From NCBI RefSeq assembly GCF_003946465.1, contig NZ_RHOL01000012.1, positions 1 to 64,000 of the forward strand: 64,000 nucleotides of DNA, in the 5' to 3' direction. Position 1 is the first letter of the stretch, and each line of letters begins with the position of its first letter. Under the pieces are notes generated by a model. The model saw only the letters and a list, made by a program, of their open reading frames with translations, did not search any database and was not told where the DNA came from. This DNA comes from Lacticaseibacillus hegangensis. Lineage in GTDB: Bacteria; Bacillota; Bacilli; Lactobacillales; Lactobacillaceae. Of this stretch, positions 1 through 8,478 are shown piece after piece. The position numbers and the translations under genes are program-made.

Positions 1-10
1 TCATTTGACT

Positions 11-33
11 CCACCCGCACAGCGGGTGGTTTT
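11..33 (+). terminator. Intrinsic terminator of an upstream + gene
   Basis: An 8-bp perfect GC-rich stem (CCACCCGC / GCGGGTGG, loop ACA) is followed by TTTT. It probably ends a plus-strand gene that lies left of the window. Confidence 0.7.
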
Positions 34-75
34 GAGCCTCGCGCGTCTCCGCGCGAGCCCGGCTAAAGCCTCTAT

Positions 76-104
76 AAAAAAAGGCCTCCGCAGCGCGGAG
101 ACCT
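76..104 (-). terminator. Intrinsic terminator, minus direction
   Basis: Read on the minus strand, a 9-bp stem (AGGTCTCCG / CGGAGGCCT, one G-U pair) is followed by six T. No minus-strand gene is recognisable immediately upstream, so it may stop antisense transcription in front of the acetyltransferase gene. Confidence 0.55.
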
Positions 105-225
105 CATGTCACAAGATGGCTACTGTCGGGCACTCAGCCAAGCAACCGCTATTTTTTGTCGCAAGAAAAACTCCCAGCTCGGCGCGTTGTGCTATCCTTG
201 GCGTAATCATTTTCGAGGTGAGCCT

Positions 226-744
226 ATGACGATTGCATTGCGCGCATTAAATCCGCAGGACGCGGAAGCTGAATACCGGTTTTTCCAGACCATGCCGGAG
301 GAAAATGGCTTTGAGGTGCCGTACCAGAGCATCACTTTTCAGGAATTTGTCGAGACGGCCATTCCGGAACGGCTGCTCAGTGCCCAGGGGCTCGGTCCGG
401 CAATCGGCCGCGTGCCGGACACGTACTTTTTTCTGTGGGACCAGGGCCAGCTGATCGGGCTGTTTAAAGTCCGCCACCGCTTGAATGACCGGCTCCGCCA
501 CGGCGCCGGCCACATCGGCTACGGCATCCTGCCGCAATTTCGCGGCCAGGGCTACGGCACCCGCGGGCTCGCGCTGGCGATCAAGGCCTGCGCCCGCCTG
601 ATGCCGGCGGCAGAAACCGAGATTTACCTCTCGTGCGCCCGCACCAATCTCGCCTCACTGCAGGTAATGCGCAACAACGGCGGGCGCGTGGTAGACCGCG
701 ACGAGAAGGAAAATTACGTGCGCATTCCGCGGCCTCAGTGCTGA
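226..744 (+). CDS. GNAT-family N-acetyltransferase
   Basis: A 172-aa protein of the Gcn5-related acetyltransferase fold, which transfers acetyl from acetyl-CoA to an amine. The acetyl-CoA motif is visible as GILPQFRGQGYGTRGLALAI (about residues 106-125: Q/RxxGxG/A), preceded by the beta-strand LIGLFKVRHRL. A C-terminal segment with NLASLQVMRNNGG is typical of the family. The ATG at 226 was preferred over the longer frame from 106 because GAGGTGAG lies about 5 bases upstream and the extra N-terminus is not protein-like. Substrate unknown. It is transcribed towards, and ends just before, the convergent ABC permease gene. Confidence 0.85.
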   Translation: MTIALRALNPQDAEAEYRFFQTMPEENGFEVPYQSITFQEFVETAIPERLLSAQGLGPAIGRVPDTYFFLWDQGQLIGLFKVRHRLNDRLRHGAGHIGYGILPQFRGQGYGTRGLALAIKACARLMPAAETEIYLSCARTNLASLQVMRNNGGRVVDRDEKENYVRIPRPQC

Positions 745-794
745 GCCTGGTACGGTTCGTCTCCGCCGAATGCAAAAAATCACCGCGTACCCAC

Positions 795-830
795 AAAGGC
801 GCCGCCTCCAGTCAAGGAGCCGACGCCTTT
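795..830. terminator. Terminator between convergent genes
   Basis: AAAGGCG ... CGCCTTT arms with an inner CTCC/GGAG stem lie between the acetyltransferase (+) and the ABC permease (-). It can serve both directions, although the T tracts are short. Confidence 0.5.
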
Positions 831-844
831 TAGACCAGATTCAC

Positions 845-3214
845 TTATTCCGCACGGATCAGCTGATCGATATCCTGTTTGACCAGCATCCGCCACGTCA
901 CCGCGCCGAAGACCAAGCCGATCACCGCCAGGGCGAGTGCCACCATGGCGATTTGCGGCAGCGGCAAAAACAGGTGAACGCCCACCGCACCGATCGCCAT
1001 CACGCGGTAGAGCAGCCAGGCTAACCCCAGCCCAAGCACACTGCCCAAAAGCCAGCCCTGGGCGAACAGCTGGCCGTACTGGGCCGTTTGCATCAGCACC
1101 AGCTGCTTGGGCGTCGTGCCGATGGATTGCAGCATCGCCAATCCGCGGCGCTGTTCCAGTAAATTGGCGAAGGTGTGATTGATGACCGTCGCCAAACTGA
1201 CTAGAGCAATGAGCGTAATGAAGCCGTACGCCCCCACCTTGACCGCCGTGGTCACCGCGACGGCTTGCTGGTTGTCCGCCACAATATCCGTGATCTGTGC
1301 CTGCCCGAATCGGGCCTTGAGGGCATGGACGAGCGCAGTGTGTGCCGACGGGCGTGCGAGCTTGACCATGAGTGTCGTGCTTAAATCACCAGGCGCGACC
1401 GCGAGCTTTTTTTGCCAGCGGTGATAGTCACGGGCAGCCAGCACCAACAGCGGGTAGCCGTACGTCTCAAACAGCCTGAACCGTGGCTGCTCGGCCAACG
1501 GCTTGATGGCCACGCGGATGCGCTGACCAGGCTTTTGCCCGGACGCGCGTCCTGACAAGAGGGTCAAGGTGCGCCCAGATTTTCCCGCGATGGTCCACCG
1601 CTCCTGGGCGCTGCTCCCGGTTCCGGTCTGGATCTTCGTATTCAACACGGTGGGCCGCCCGGCAAAGACAGCCTGAGCGACCGAATCGCTCACCACAGCG
1701 AGCTTGACGACCTCCCCGTCGTTTTGCCCGGCGTCTTGAATGACCAAGTTAGCCGTGCGGACCGCCAGGCTGGTCTTGATCCCGGCAGCCTGCTTCACCA
1801 GGGTGCGCGCCGTCCGCGTCTGATCCCCCTGATCGGTGATTTCGGCAATAATATCGGCATTCTCCGGCGCGGCAAAATTGCGCCAAATGTTACCAACAAA
1901 GCCGGTCAGGCCGACAAACAGCATCACGGTGAGGGTCAGCGTCACCAGCATGGTGCCTCGTCCGGCTTGCCGGCGGCTGAACTTGGCGGCCAGCAGCAGA
2001 AGCGGCTGCTTGATGCGCTTCATCAGCCAGGTGCTTTTCAGCTTGCGCTTGGCCAGCTTGGGCTTCGGCTCCAGTGCGCGGACCGCCGCGATTGGCGTCA
2101 CCCGACTGGCGCGAAAAGCCGGCCGGGCCGCCGCCAGCAAGGTCACCAGAATCAGGAACACCGCCGCAATCACTAGTGGCAGCCAGTCAATCGTCAGCAC
2201 CAGCGCCAGCGGCAGCTCACTGCTGCGCAGCATCTGATTGAGAAAGTGAAACGTGAGGCTCAACCCGCCAATCCCAAGCGCCCCGCCAAGTAATAACGCA
2301 GGCACGGCCAGCGTGACGCCCTGCCAGTACACCAGGTGCCGCAGCTGCTTCGGCGTGGCGCCCAATGAGCGCAAGAGACCGTAGTGCTGACGGTGCGCCT
2401 TCACGCTGAGATTAATGCTGGTGTAGATCAGGGTCAACGACACTGCGCCGATGATCGTCAAGATGATCACGAGCACCGCGAGAATGGTTTTAACACTACG
2501 CGACTGATCAGCCTCTCCCAAGACGGCCAGGGCCAGAGTGTTGTAGGTGACTTGCTTGGGGTTCAGCCCGTTGGCCGCCGCCATTGCCCCCAGCCGATGC
2601 CGCAGGTTGAAGGGGTCTTTAGGCAAAACGGCGAGCGCTTGGTTGCCCGTCAGCTGAGGGAGCAGCCGCACCACGCCGGTCGTCGGGAAATAAGTGCGAC
2701 TGTACGGCGACACCGTCCCCACGATGCGGTAATGGGCCGTGCGCCCGGCGATGGTGATGGCGACTCGCTGCCCCACCTGCCGTTTTTTACCCATCAGCTC
2801 AGTGGATAAGAGAACTTCATCGGTCTGACGCGGCAGCCGCCCGCTGTACAGCAGCGGGGCCAGTTGCTTGCGGTCGCCCAGCGCCAGGCTGGTCGTCGGC
2901 AGCGTTGCGGTGATCTTGGTGTGCGTTGTTCCGGCCACGACCGTCTTGCCGCTCACCTGGTACCGCAGCGTTTTGGCAAAGGCCGGATCAGCCGCAAGCC
3001 GCTTAGCCGTGCTGGCAGGACTAGCCGGGAAAGTCGCCACCATGCCGCCGGTGTCATTGAGCTCAAGGTGGTAAAACGCCGTCTGCAGACTGCGCAGGCC
3101 CACCAGCGTCGCGACCACGAGCGTCGCCGCAATGGTCATCGCGCCGATCGTCATCAGGGTGCGGCTCCGTTCGGTTCTTAGGCTGCGCCAGCTGAGTTTG
3201 GTGATGATACCCAT
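845..3214 (-). CDS. FtsX-family ABC transporter permease
   Basis: A 789-aa integral membrane protein with two FtsX (MacB-type) permease modules. It has an N-terminal membrane helix (about 17-40), a large outer domain, a helix cluster around 235-365, another helix near 410-435, a second outer domain, and three helices at about 660-780. This architecture belongs to the type VII/MacB-like exporters that move peptides, lipids or lipoproteins or act in antimicrobial-peptide defence; the substrate here is unknown. It starts 4 bases after the ATPase stop, with a GGGGCGTGAG ribosome site inside the ATPase end. It is the last gene of a regulator-kinase-ATPase-permease unit, which suggests control by the linked two-component system. 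Confidence 0.85.
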   Translation of the reverse strand: MGIITKLSWRSLRTERSRTLMTIGAMTIAATLVVATLVGLRSLQTAFYHLELNDTGGMVATFPASPASTAKRLAADPAFAKTLRYQVSGKTVVAGTTHTKITATLPTTSLALGDRKQLAPLLYSGRLPRQTDEVLLSTELMGKKRQVGQRVAITIAGRTAHYRIVGTVSPYSRTYFPTTGVVRLLPQLTGNQALAVLPKDPFNLRHRLGAMAAANGLNPKQVTYNTLALAVLGEADQSRSVKTILAVLVIILTIIGAVSLTLIYTSINLSVKAHRQHYGLLRSLGATPKQLRHLVYWQGVTLAVPALLLGGALGIGGLSLTFHFLNQMLRSSELPLALVLTIDWLPLVIAAVFLILVTLLAAARPAFRASRVTPIAAVRALEPKPKLAKRKLKSTWLMKRIKQPLLLLAAKFSRRQAGRGTMLVTLTLTVMLFVGLTGFVGNIWRNFAAPENADIIAEITDQGDQTRTARTLVKQAAGIKTSLAVRTANLVIQDAGQNDGEVVKLAVVSDSVAQAVFAGRPTVLNTKIQTGTGSSAQERWTIAGKSGRTLTLLSGRASGQKPGQRIRVAIKPLAEQPRFRLFETYGYPLLVLAARDYHRWQKKLAVAPGDLSTTLMVKLARPSAHTALVHALKARFGQAQITDIVADNQQAVAVTTAVKVGAYGFITLIALVSLATVINHTFANLLEQRRGLAMLQSIGTTPKQLVLMQTAQYGQLFAQGWLLGSVLGLGLAWLLYRVMAIGAVGVHLFLPLPQIAMVALALAVIGLVFGAVTWRMLVKQDIDQLIRAE

Positions 3215-3218
3215 CTGC

Positions 3219-3884
3219 TCACGCCCCTTCCGTCAGGCGGCCGTCGGTGATGGTAAGGACCCGCTTGGCCTGGGCGGCGACTTGCGGATCATGCGTGATC
3301 ACAATGATGGTCTGGCCCTGCTGAACGTTGGCCGCGTGCAGCAGCCGCATGATTTCCTGGGAGTTGCGCTGGTCCAAATTACCGGTCGGCTCATCGGCCA
3401 ACACGATCGCCGGCTGATTGATCAAGGCGCGGCCGATCGCCACGCGCTGCTGCTGACCACCGGACAGCTGCCCTGGCAAACTGTCCTTTTTCGCCGCCAA
3501 GCCCAGCTGGATCAGCAGCGCGTTGAGGCGCTCCTCGGGGACCGTTTTGCCGTCCAGTTCGGTGGGCAGGGTGATGTTCTCGGCCACCGTCAGGCTGGGA
3601 ATCAAATTGTAGAACTGATAAATCAGCCCGACTTGGCGCCGGCGAAAAATGGCCAGTTGGGTCTCGTTAAGCTGATACAAGTCAGTGTCGTAGAGCTGAA
3701 CCGTGCCGCTGGTCGGGCGATCCACGCCGCCCAGCAGGTGCAACAGGGTCGACTTGCCGGAGCCAGACGGGCCCACGACCGCGGTAAATTCACCCGGCTC
3801 AATGCTCAGGCTGACGTTATCCAGTGCGGCCTGATCCTCCCCAGGGTATTTTTTGACTAGGTTCGTGGCAGTCAGAATTGCCAT
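3219..3884 (-). CDS. ABC transporter ATP-binding protein (MacB/LolD type)
   Basis: A 221-aa ATPase that powers the adjacent FtsX permease. Walker A GPSGSGKST, the Q-loop QFYNL, the signature LSGGQQQR, Walker B IVLADEPTGNLD and the switch histidine in VITHD are all present, so it should be active. The start is the ATG at 3884: a GTG 9 bases upstream is part of the ribosome site GGAGGTGAGG and is an unlikely start. It lies 51 bases downstream of the histidine kinase on the same strand. The order response regulator, kinase, ATPase, permease is common for drug- or peptide-sensing exporters of Firmicutes. Confidence 0.9.
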   Translation of the reverse strand: MAILTATNLVKKYPGEDQAALDNVSLSIEPGEFTAVVGPSGSGKSTLLHLLGGVDRPTSGTVQLYDTDLYQLNETQLAIFRRRQVGLIYQFYNLIPSLTVAENITLPTELDGKTVPEERLNALLIQLGLAAKKDSLPGQLSGGQQQRVAIGRALINQPAIVLADEPTGNLDQRNSQEIMRLLHAANVQQGQTIIVITHDPQVAAQAKRVLTITDGRLTEGA

Positions 3885-3935
3885 CGTCCTCACCTCCAGC
3901 TTGAAGACTACCCTGCTAAAGTGACAAGAGAGTGA

Positions 3936-4928
3936 CTAGTGGAACCATTCGACCCGCATGCTGACGCAATTCGCCTCGTTGCCTACGGTCAGGCGGCCAT
4001 CCCCCGCCGCAATGATGCCCTGGGCAATCGCCAAGCCAACACCCAGGTTGTTCGGCGCGCTTTGGCTGCCGCGATAAAACCGCTCAAACAGATGGGGCAG
4101 ATCCGCTTCGGGAATGGCCGGGCCCTCATTGGTGATGGTCACGATGGTCGAGATTGCCGTCGCTGCCGCCGTCACCGTCACAAGGGAATCCGCCGGAGCG
4201 TGCTCGAAGGTGTTTTTGAATAAGTTGATCAGCGCCTCTTGCATCAGCCGTTGGTTCACGTTGACGGTCAGGTCAGGGGCGACCTGCCACTTCATCGTCA
4301 CGTGCCGGTCGGCTACCACCGGCAAAAGCGGCGCCAGACTGGCCCGCAGCAGCGTATCCAGGCTAACCGGGGTGCGGCGCTGACTCAGCGTATGCGTGTC
4401 CACCTTCGCCAGCAAGATCAGCTGCTCGACTAGTTGCGCCAGGCGGCGATTCTGAACCAAGAGTTCTTTTCTTGTTGCTGCCGCATTCGCACTCGTCAGC
4501 AGCTCACTCAAGTTCGTCGCCGTGGCAATGGGCGTCCGCAGCTGATGGGCGATGTCCGTGATGGCCACCGTCAGCTGATCGCGGTCGCGCTGCAAGTCCT
4601 CACGTAGCGCCTCAGTCTGGCGGGCATAGTGAAACAGCTCGTTGTGCAGCGCTGAGAACGCGCCCTCGTCGTTGAGCGTCATCTGGTAGTCCGCCTGACC
4701 AAAGCGGGCGCTGCGAAGCTGATCCTCAATGGCGGCCAGCCGCTGCCGGGTCATGCGGCACCATCGCCAAGAAAAGAATGCGATGGTACTCGCCCCAAGT
4801 AACCAGACGCCAAAAAGACCAAGTCCCAAGTTCGGACTCAGCCACGCCAGCGCGCCACAAGTCAGCGTTAGGATCAAGGCTAGGACGCCTGCCAATTCTG
4901 TGATGCTGCGCACTTCAGGTTTGGTCAT
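3936..4928 (-). CDS. Two-component sensor histidine kinase
   Basis: A 330-aa sensor kinase. Two membrane helices (about 10-32 and 36-55) are joined by almost no outer loop, as in intramembrane-sensing kinases that take their signal from a partner transporter. The dimerisation/phosphoacceptor box is AITDIAHQLRTPIATA (His near residue 147). The ATPase domain shows the N box (ALINLFKNTFEHA), a degenerate G1 box (NEGPAIPEADLPHLFERFYRG) and GVGLAIAQGI. It overlaps the response regulator gene by 14 bases, so the two are translationally linked. I infer that it senses the state of the neighbouring ABC exporter; the signal itself is not visible. Confidence 0.9.
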   Translation of the reverse strand: MTKPEVRSITELAGVLALILTLTCGALAWLSPNLGLGLFGVWLLGASTIAFFSWRWCRMTRQRLAAIEDQLRSARFGQADYQMTLNDEGAFSALHNELFHYARQTEALREDLQRDRDQLTVAITDIAHQLRTPIATATNLSELLTSANAAATRKELLVQNRRLAQLVEQLILLAKVDTHTLSQRRTPVSLDTLLRASLAPLLPVVADRHVTMKWQVAPDLTVNVNQRLMQEALINLFKNTFEHAPADSLVTVTAAATAISTIVTITNEGPAIPEADLPHLFERFYRGSQSAPNNLGVGLAIAQGIIAAGDGRLTVGNEANCVSMRVEWFH

Positions 4929-5565
4929 TGAGAAAATACCCCACTCCCCGGATGGTTCGAATCAGCTGCGGCGCAGTGGGTTTCGTCTCAAGCTTTTCAC
5001 GCAGACGCTTGATGGTCACCGTCAGCGTGTTGTCGGCCACATAGGCCTCCCGCGCATCCCACAACCCGGCGATCAGCTGCTCGCGGCTGACTAGCTGACC
5101 GCGGTGCTGGACCAAATATTTTAAGAGCCGCCACTCTGTCGCCGCAAGCGCAACGGGGACGCCTACTTTCGTTACGCGGCCGCTCATCAGGTTGACTGTG
5201 ACATCGCCGAGCCGCACCGGCGCGTCAGGCCAAAACTTGTTCAGGCGAGCCGCCAACACCGCCAAGCTGACGGGTTTGACCACAAAGTCGTCGGCAAGCT
5301 GCAACCCAGCTAGTTCAGCCTGCTCCTGATCGTTTGCCGTGAGCACCAGTACTTTCGCCGTCAGGTGCGGCCGCCAATCTTGGAGGCAAGTAAGTCCATC
5401 CCCATCCGGCAGCGTAAGGTCCAAAATAATTGTGTCCGGACTCGCTGCGACCGCCTGGTTGGCTTCGGCAAGTGTGCCCGCCTCGGTCACGCGATACTGC
5501 GCGGCGAAAAAGCTTACCATACTTTGCCGCAGGGCCGGCTCATCCTCAATAATTAGCAGCTTCAT
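4915..5565 (-). CDS. OmpR/PhoB-family response regulator
   Basis: A 216-aa DNA-binding regulator. The receiver domain (1-115) has the acidic pair EDE (7-9), phospho-acceptor Asp in IILDLTLPDGDG, Thr in VLTAND and Lys in VVKP. The winged-helix domain (about 125-213) has the typical LTVTIKRLREKL recognition helix and GVGYFL wing. It is the first gene of the kinase/ABC operon and has a good promoter at 5607-5635. It probably activates the operon's transporter genes; autoregulation is likely but no repeat operator is obvious. Confidence 0.92.
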   Translation of the reverse strand: MKLLIIEDEPALRQSMVSFFAAQYRVTEAGTLAEANQAVAASPDTIILDLTLPDGDGLTCLQDWRPHLTAKVLVLTANDQEQAELAGLQLADDFVVKPVSLAVLAARLNKFWPDAPVRLGDVTVNLMSGRVTKVGVPVALAATEWRLLKYLVQHRGQLVSREQLIAGLWDAREAYVADNTLTVTIKRLREKLETKPTAPQLIRTIRGVGYFLNDQT

Positions 5566-5606
5566 TGCTACTCCCCCAGTCAGCCAGATTACCGTACGTT
5601 AATCGA

Positions 5607-5635
5607 ATTGTAAGCCTTGCCACCCATCAATACAA
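5607..5635 (-). promoter_or_regulatory. Sigma-A promoter of the two-component/ABC operon
   Basis: On the minus strand, -35 TTGTAT and -10 TACAAT are separated by exactly 17 bases, 42 bases before the response-regulator ATG. The two boxes form an inverted repeat (AATTGTA ... TACAATT), which could be coincidental or a regulator site. Confidence 0.6.
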
Positions 5636-5670
5636 TTTCGGCTCGCTAGGATGCTGCTTATTCAGCTAAT

Positions 5671-5704
5671 TAAAAATAGGCCTTGCTGAAGTCAACAAGG
5701 CCTA
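5671..5704 (-). terminator. Intrinsic terminator of the XRE/membrane protein pair
   Basis: On the minus strand, TAGGCCTTG and CAAGGCCTA arms are followed by TTTTTA. It lies 47 bases after the stop of the small membrane protein gene. Confidence 0.75.
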
Positions 5705-5750
5705 AGGTTCACACTTTCAGACTAAGAACAGTTAACCAGAAACACCAGCC

Positions 5751-6035
5751 CTAACTGCGTTTCCGCTCAACTTGCATCTTGACGTATCGCCTCAGCGTCT
5801 GGATCAGTAAGCCACCAAAGAGGCCAAGTAAAATCAGCCCGACAATCAGCAGGCCCCAATCGCGATCGCGCATCATCTGCCACGTCAGCCAACCGCCCAA
5901 AGCCGTGCCCGCACCATCAACCAGCACCGCAATGATGAGCTGGATCAGGGCGCGCCGGCGATGCCCTGCGTCAAACTGTGGGAGTAGGATCAGCTCCAAT
6001 AGCGGTTCCAGCAGGCAGCCCAATAAATCTTCCAT
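5751..6035 (-). CDS. Small membrane protein, function unknown
   Basis: A 94-aa protein not recognised by family. Two hydrophobic helices are visible (about 29-52 and 62-82) and the C-terminus is basic (RRYVKMQVERKRS). The ATG at 6035 is preferred to the GTG one codon upstream because GGGGGA lies 8 bases before it. The gene follows the XRE-type regulator after 23 bases and shares its terminator, so the two are probably co-transcribed; a functional link is only suggested by that. Confidence 0.6.
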   Translation of the reverse strand: MEDLLGCLLEPLLELILLPQFDAGHRRRALIQLIIAVLVDGAGTALGGWLTWQMMRDRDWGLLIVGLILLGLFGGLLIQTLRRYVKMQVERKRS

Positions 6036-6058
6036 CACGTATGTCCCCCAATGCCCCT

Positions 6059-6364
6059 CTAGGCCATGATTAGCTTAAAGACTGCCGGATCCTTGTCAAT
6101 GAGTTCCAAAAGCCGCCGTGAACTGCCGCTCGGCTTCGACCGACCAGTTTCCCAGGCCTCAACCGTCCGGGGAGAAACGGCGAGGCCACGGGCAAGCACG
6201 CGTTGCGTAGCGGGAATCTTGCTGCGAATTTGCTTAATTTGCTCAGGACTATACTTCGGCGGATTCGCAAATTTGGCATGTTTAACGATCACTTCGCTGT
6301 CATCGCCGTTAGCGTACTTCTCGAGTGCCTTCAAACTCTGCATTAAAGTGGCTTTGTCTGCCAT
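6059..6364 (-). CDS. XRE/HigA-type helix-turn-helix protein
   Basis: A 101-aa DNA-binding protein. The C-terminal half carries the helix-turn-helix (TQRVLARGLAVSPRTVEAW, then ETGRSKPSG), a form typical of antitoxins of RelE/HigB-like systems. GAGGGG sits 9 bases before the ATG. No intact toxin gene is next to it; a 37-codon open remnant with a stop codon 3 bases before this start may be what is left of a partner. It is co-directional with the small membrane protein downstream. Likely an orphan antitoxin or an independent repressor. Confidence 0.75.
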   Translation of the reverse strand: MADKATLMQSLKALEKYANGDDSEVIVKHAKFANPPKYSPEQIKQIRSKIPATQRVLARGLAVSPRTVEAWETGRSKPSGSSRRLLELIDKDPAVFKLIMA

Positions 6365-6367
6365 AAT

Positions 6368-6481
6368 CTAAAACCCCTCATTGTGTAGTAGACGGAGCAA
6401 TCTCACAAACGCACTTTTCTCTTTCTCTGATAGCGTTAAACGTCGAATAAACCAATCGCCCTCAGTGTGACCACTCAGTAG
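6368..6481 (-). pseudogene. Possible remnant of an upstream partner gene
   Basis: An open frame of 37 codons without a usable start, bounded upstream by a stop, ends 3 bases before the XRE gene. Its translation contains WFIRRLTLSEKEKSAFVRLL, which is charged, helical and protein-like. That spacing is what a toxin-antitoxin or regulator pair would show. It could be the tail of a RelE-type toxin or of a MarR-like regulator; I cannot decide, and chance is possible. Confidence 0.3.
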
Positions 6482-6551
6482 CTAACCCGCACCCTGCCAC
6501 TTTTCGGAAGCTTATACGATGATATAGTACCATGCGCTGCTAAGCTATAAC

Positions 6552-6603
6552 AAAACGGGCCCCACCCCGCTGTAATTGCCAGTGCAGGTGAGACCCGTTT
6601 TTT
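6552..6603. terminator. Bidirectional intrinsic terminator after pepF
   Basis: AAACGGG ... CCCGTTT arms extended by CCCCACC/GGTGAGA enclose a roughly 20-base loop. T tracts follow in both directions. On the minus strand it terminates pepF, which ends 12 bases earlier. Confidence 0.7.
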
Positions 6604-6614
6604 TTGACTCAAAC

Positions 6615-8417
6615 TTACTTCTCCAGCGCCGCTTCCAGCGCCTCAAGCTGACGCTGGAACGTCGCAAACGCCGCCTCCAGGTAGTCGGGCTTGGTCACGT
6701 CGATGCCGGCGCGCTTCAGGATGTTGACCGGCGTGTCGGAGTTGCCGGCGCGCAGGAACTCCTTGTACGCCGCGACCGCCGGCGTGCCTTCCGTCAGGAT
6801 GCGATTGGCAAGCGTGGTCGCGATCGCCTTGGAAGTCGAGTACTGGTACATGTAGTAGTTGTAGTAAAAATGCGGAATATACGCCCAGTATGCTTCCGGC
6901 CATGGGTTGGCTTCAACATCCGGCCCGTAAAAGGTCATCTCGATCTCATGGTACTTGGCGCTGAGGTCGTCCGCGGTCAGCGGCGTGCCGGCCGCTTCGG
7001 TTTCGTACATGTACTTTTCAAACTCGGCGAACTGAGACTGGCGGTAAACCGTACCGATGAAGTCCTCGACCGCCGTCGTCAGGAGGTAAACCTGCTTGTC
7101 GTGGTCGCCCTTGGTCTGGTCGAGCATGTACGCGTTGAGCAGGCTTTCGTTGGTGGTCGACGCGATTTCCGCAGTGAAGATCGGGTACTCGTGGTCCCAG
7201 TACGGCTGGCTTTCGTTGGCGTAGACACTTTGCATCGCGTGGCCGGATTCGTGCGCCAGCGTGCTCATGGCGTCGTAGGTATCCGTCCAGTTCAGCAAAA
7301 TGTACGGGTGAACGCCGTACGCGACATTTTCAAAGCCGCCCGAGGTCTTGCCCTTGGTTTCCAGCACGTCGACCCAGCGGTGCGCAAACTCGTCCTTCAG
7401 GTGCGCCTGGTAATCTTCACCCAGCGGCGCCAGCGCGGCCAGGTCAGTCGCCTTGGCTTCCTCGTAGGTCGGCGCAAACGGCGGCTTGGTCCCGGTCAAA
7501 GGAATCGCCAGGTCCCAGGTGTGCAGCGTGTCCAGCCCCAGCACCCGCTTGCGCAGCGCGTAGTAGCGGTGCAGCAGGTCGAGGTGGGCGTGCGTCTGGT
7601 CGAGCAGCGTGTCGTACACGGCCTCGGGGATCTGGTTGGCGGACAGGTCCATGTCGCGCGCACTATTATAGTGGCGGACGCGGGCCAGCGTGTTTTGGGT
7701 GTGCATGTGCGCTTGCATGGTCGCGGCGAAGGTGTAGCGGTGGTCGTAGTATGCCTTGGCGAACTGGCGCGTCGCCTGCTCACGAGTCTTGGCGTCGCCG
7801 TTTTCCAAAATAACGCGGCGCAGGCCCTTGGTCAGCGGCTGCGTTTTCCCTTCGTAGTCAATGTTGCCATAAGTCAGATCCGCGTCGTCCAGCGTCGATT
7901 CGATGTCCTCGGCACTGTCAAAAGTCGTACCAAAACTGGCCAGCAGGCTTTCCTGGTCCGGCGTCAGCACGTGCCCGACCTGGGTGCGAATGCGCGCCAA
8001 GGCGTGAGTGTACTGCTTAAGCCGCGGCTCAGCTTCCGTAAACGCCGTCACCTGGCTATCGGGCATTGCCACAATGGCCGGCTCGAACCAGGACAGCTGC
8101 GCGTCAAAGCTGCTTTGCGTTTGGTTAAAAGTGGCCGCCAGCTGCGCGGCTGCGGGGTCTGTGGTGTCCTGCGACACGGCCAGCTCGGCGTACAAACCCA
8201 GGCGGTCGAGGCGTTCTTGCGCCTCAAAGTAGTTGCGGATCACCTCATAAAAGTGCGCGGCGTCGGCGGTAAAGCTTTTCGCCTGACCGGCCAGCTTGGC
8301 CGTCGCGGTGTCAGCAGCCTTGATCCCCGCGTCAAAGTCCGCCGGGGTCGCAAATAAATCCTTCAAATTCCAGGTCAACTCAACTGGCGCATCAGCGCGC
8401 TGAATCTGCTCTGCCAT
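6615..8417 (-). CDS. pepF: Oligoendopeptidase F
   Basis: A 600-aa M3-family cytoplasmic zinc metallopeptidase that cleaves internal bonds in oligopeptides of about 7-17 residues during peptide use. The zinc-binding HExxH motif is visible as LAHESGHAMQ, with the downstream glutamate region TAEIASTTNESLLN, and the length matches PepF of lactic acid bacteria. The first two codons are both ATG; the second (8417) sits 7 bases after AAGGGG and is taken as the start. It is monocistronic, with its own terminator. The opposite strand is open for 593 codons, but this is an artefact of high GC3. Confidence 0.95.
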   Translation of the reverse strand: MAEQIQRADAPVELTWNLKDLFATPADFDAGIKAADTATAKLAGQAKSFTADAAHFYEVIRNYFEAQERLDRLGLYAELAVSQDTTDPAAAQLAATFNQTQSSFDAQLSWFEPAIVAMPDSQVTAFTEAEPRLKQYTHALARIRTQVGHVLTPDQESLLASFGTTFDSAEDIESTLDDADLTYGNIDYEGKTQPLTKGLRRVILENGDAKTREQATRQFAKAYYDHRYTFAATMQAHMHTQNTLARVRHYNSARDMDLSANQIPEAVYDTLLDQTHAHLDLLHRYYALRKRVLGLDTLHTWDLAIPLTGTKPPFAPTYEEAKATDLAALAPLGEDYQAHLKDEFAHRWVDVLETKGKTSGGFENVAYGVHPYILLNWTDTYDAMSTLAHESGHAMQSVYANESQPYWDHEYPIFTAEIASTTNESLLNAYMLDQTKGDHDKQVYLLTTAVEDFIGTVYRQSQFAEFEKYMYETEAAGTPLTADDLSAKYHEIEMTFYGPDVEANPWPEAYWAYIPHFYYNYYMYQYSTSKAIATTLANRILTEGTPAVAAYKEFLRAGNSDTPVNILKRAGIDVTKPDYLEAAFATFQRQLEALEAALEK

Positions 8418-8478
8418 CATAAATCCCCTTTTCCCTACTGATTGATTTCTTTATCGTAGCACATGAGACTACACGCCA

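Noticed and set aside
107-225. Minus-strand small RNA ending at the terminator at 76-104
   Set aside because: No convincing promoter within the 120 bases upstream; evidence insufficient.
6576-8357. 593-codon open frame on the plus strand opposite pepF
   Set aside because: Arg/Val-rich antisense shadow caused by high GC3 of pepF; no ribosome site and no recognisable domain, while pepF on the other strand has all its motifs.
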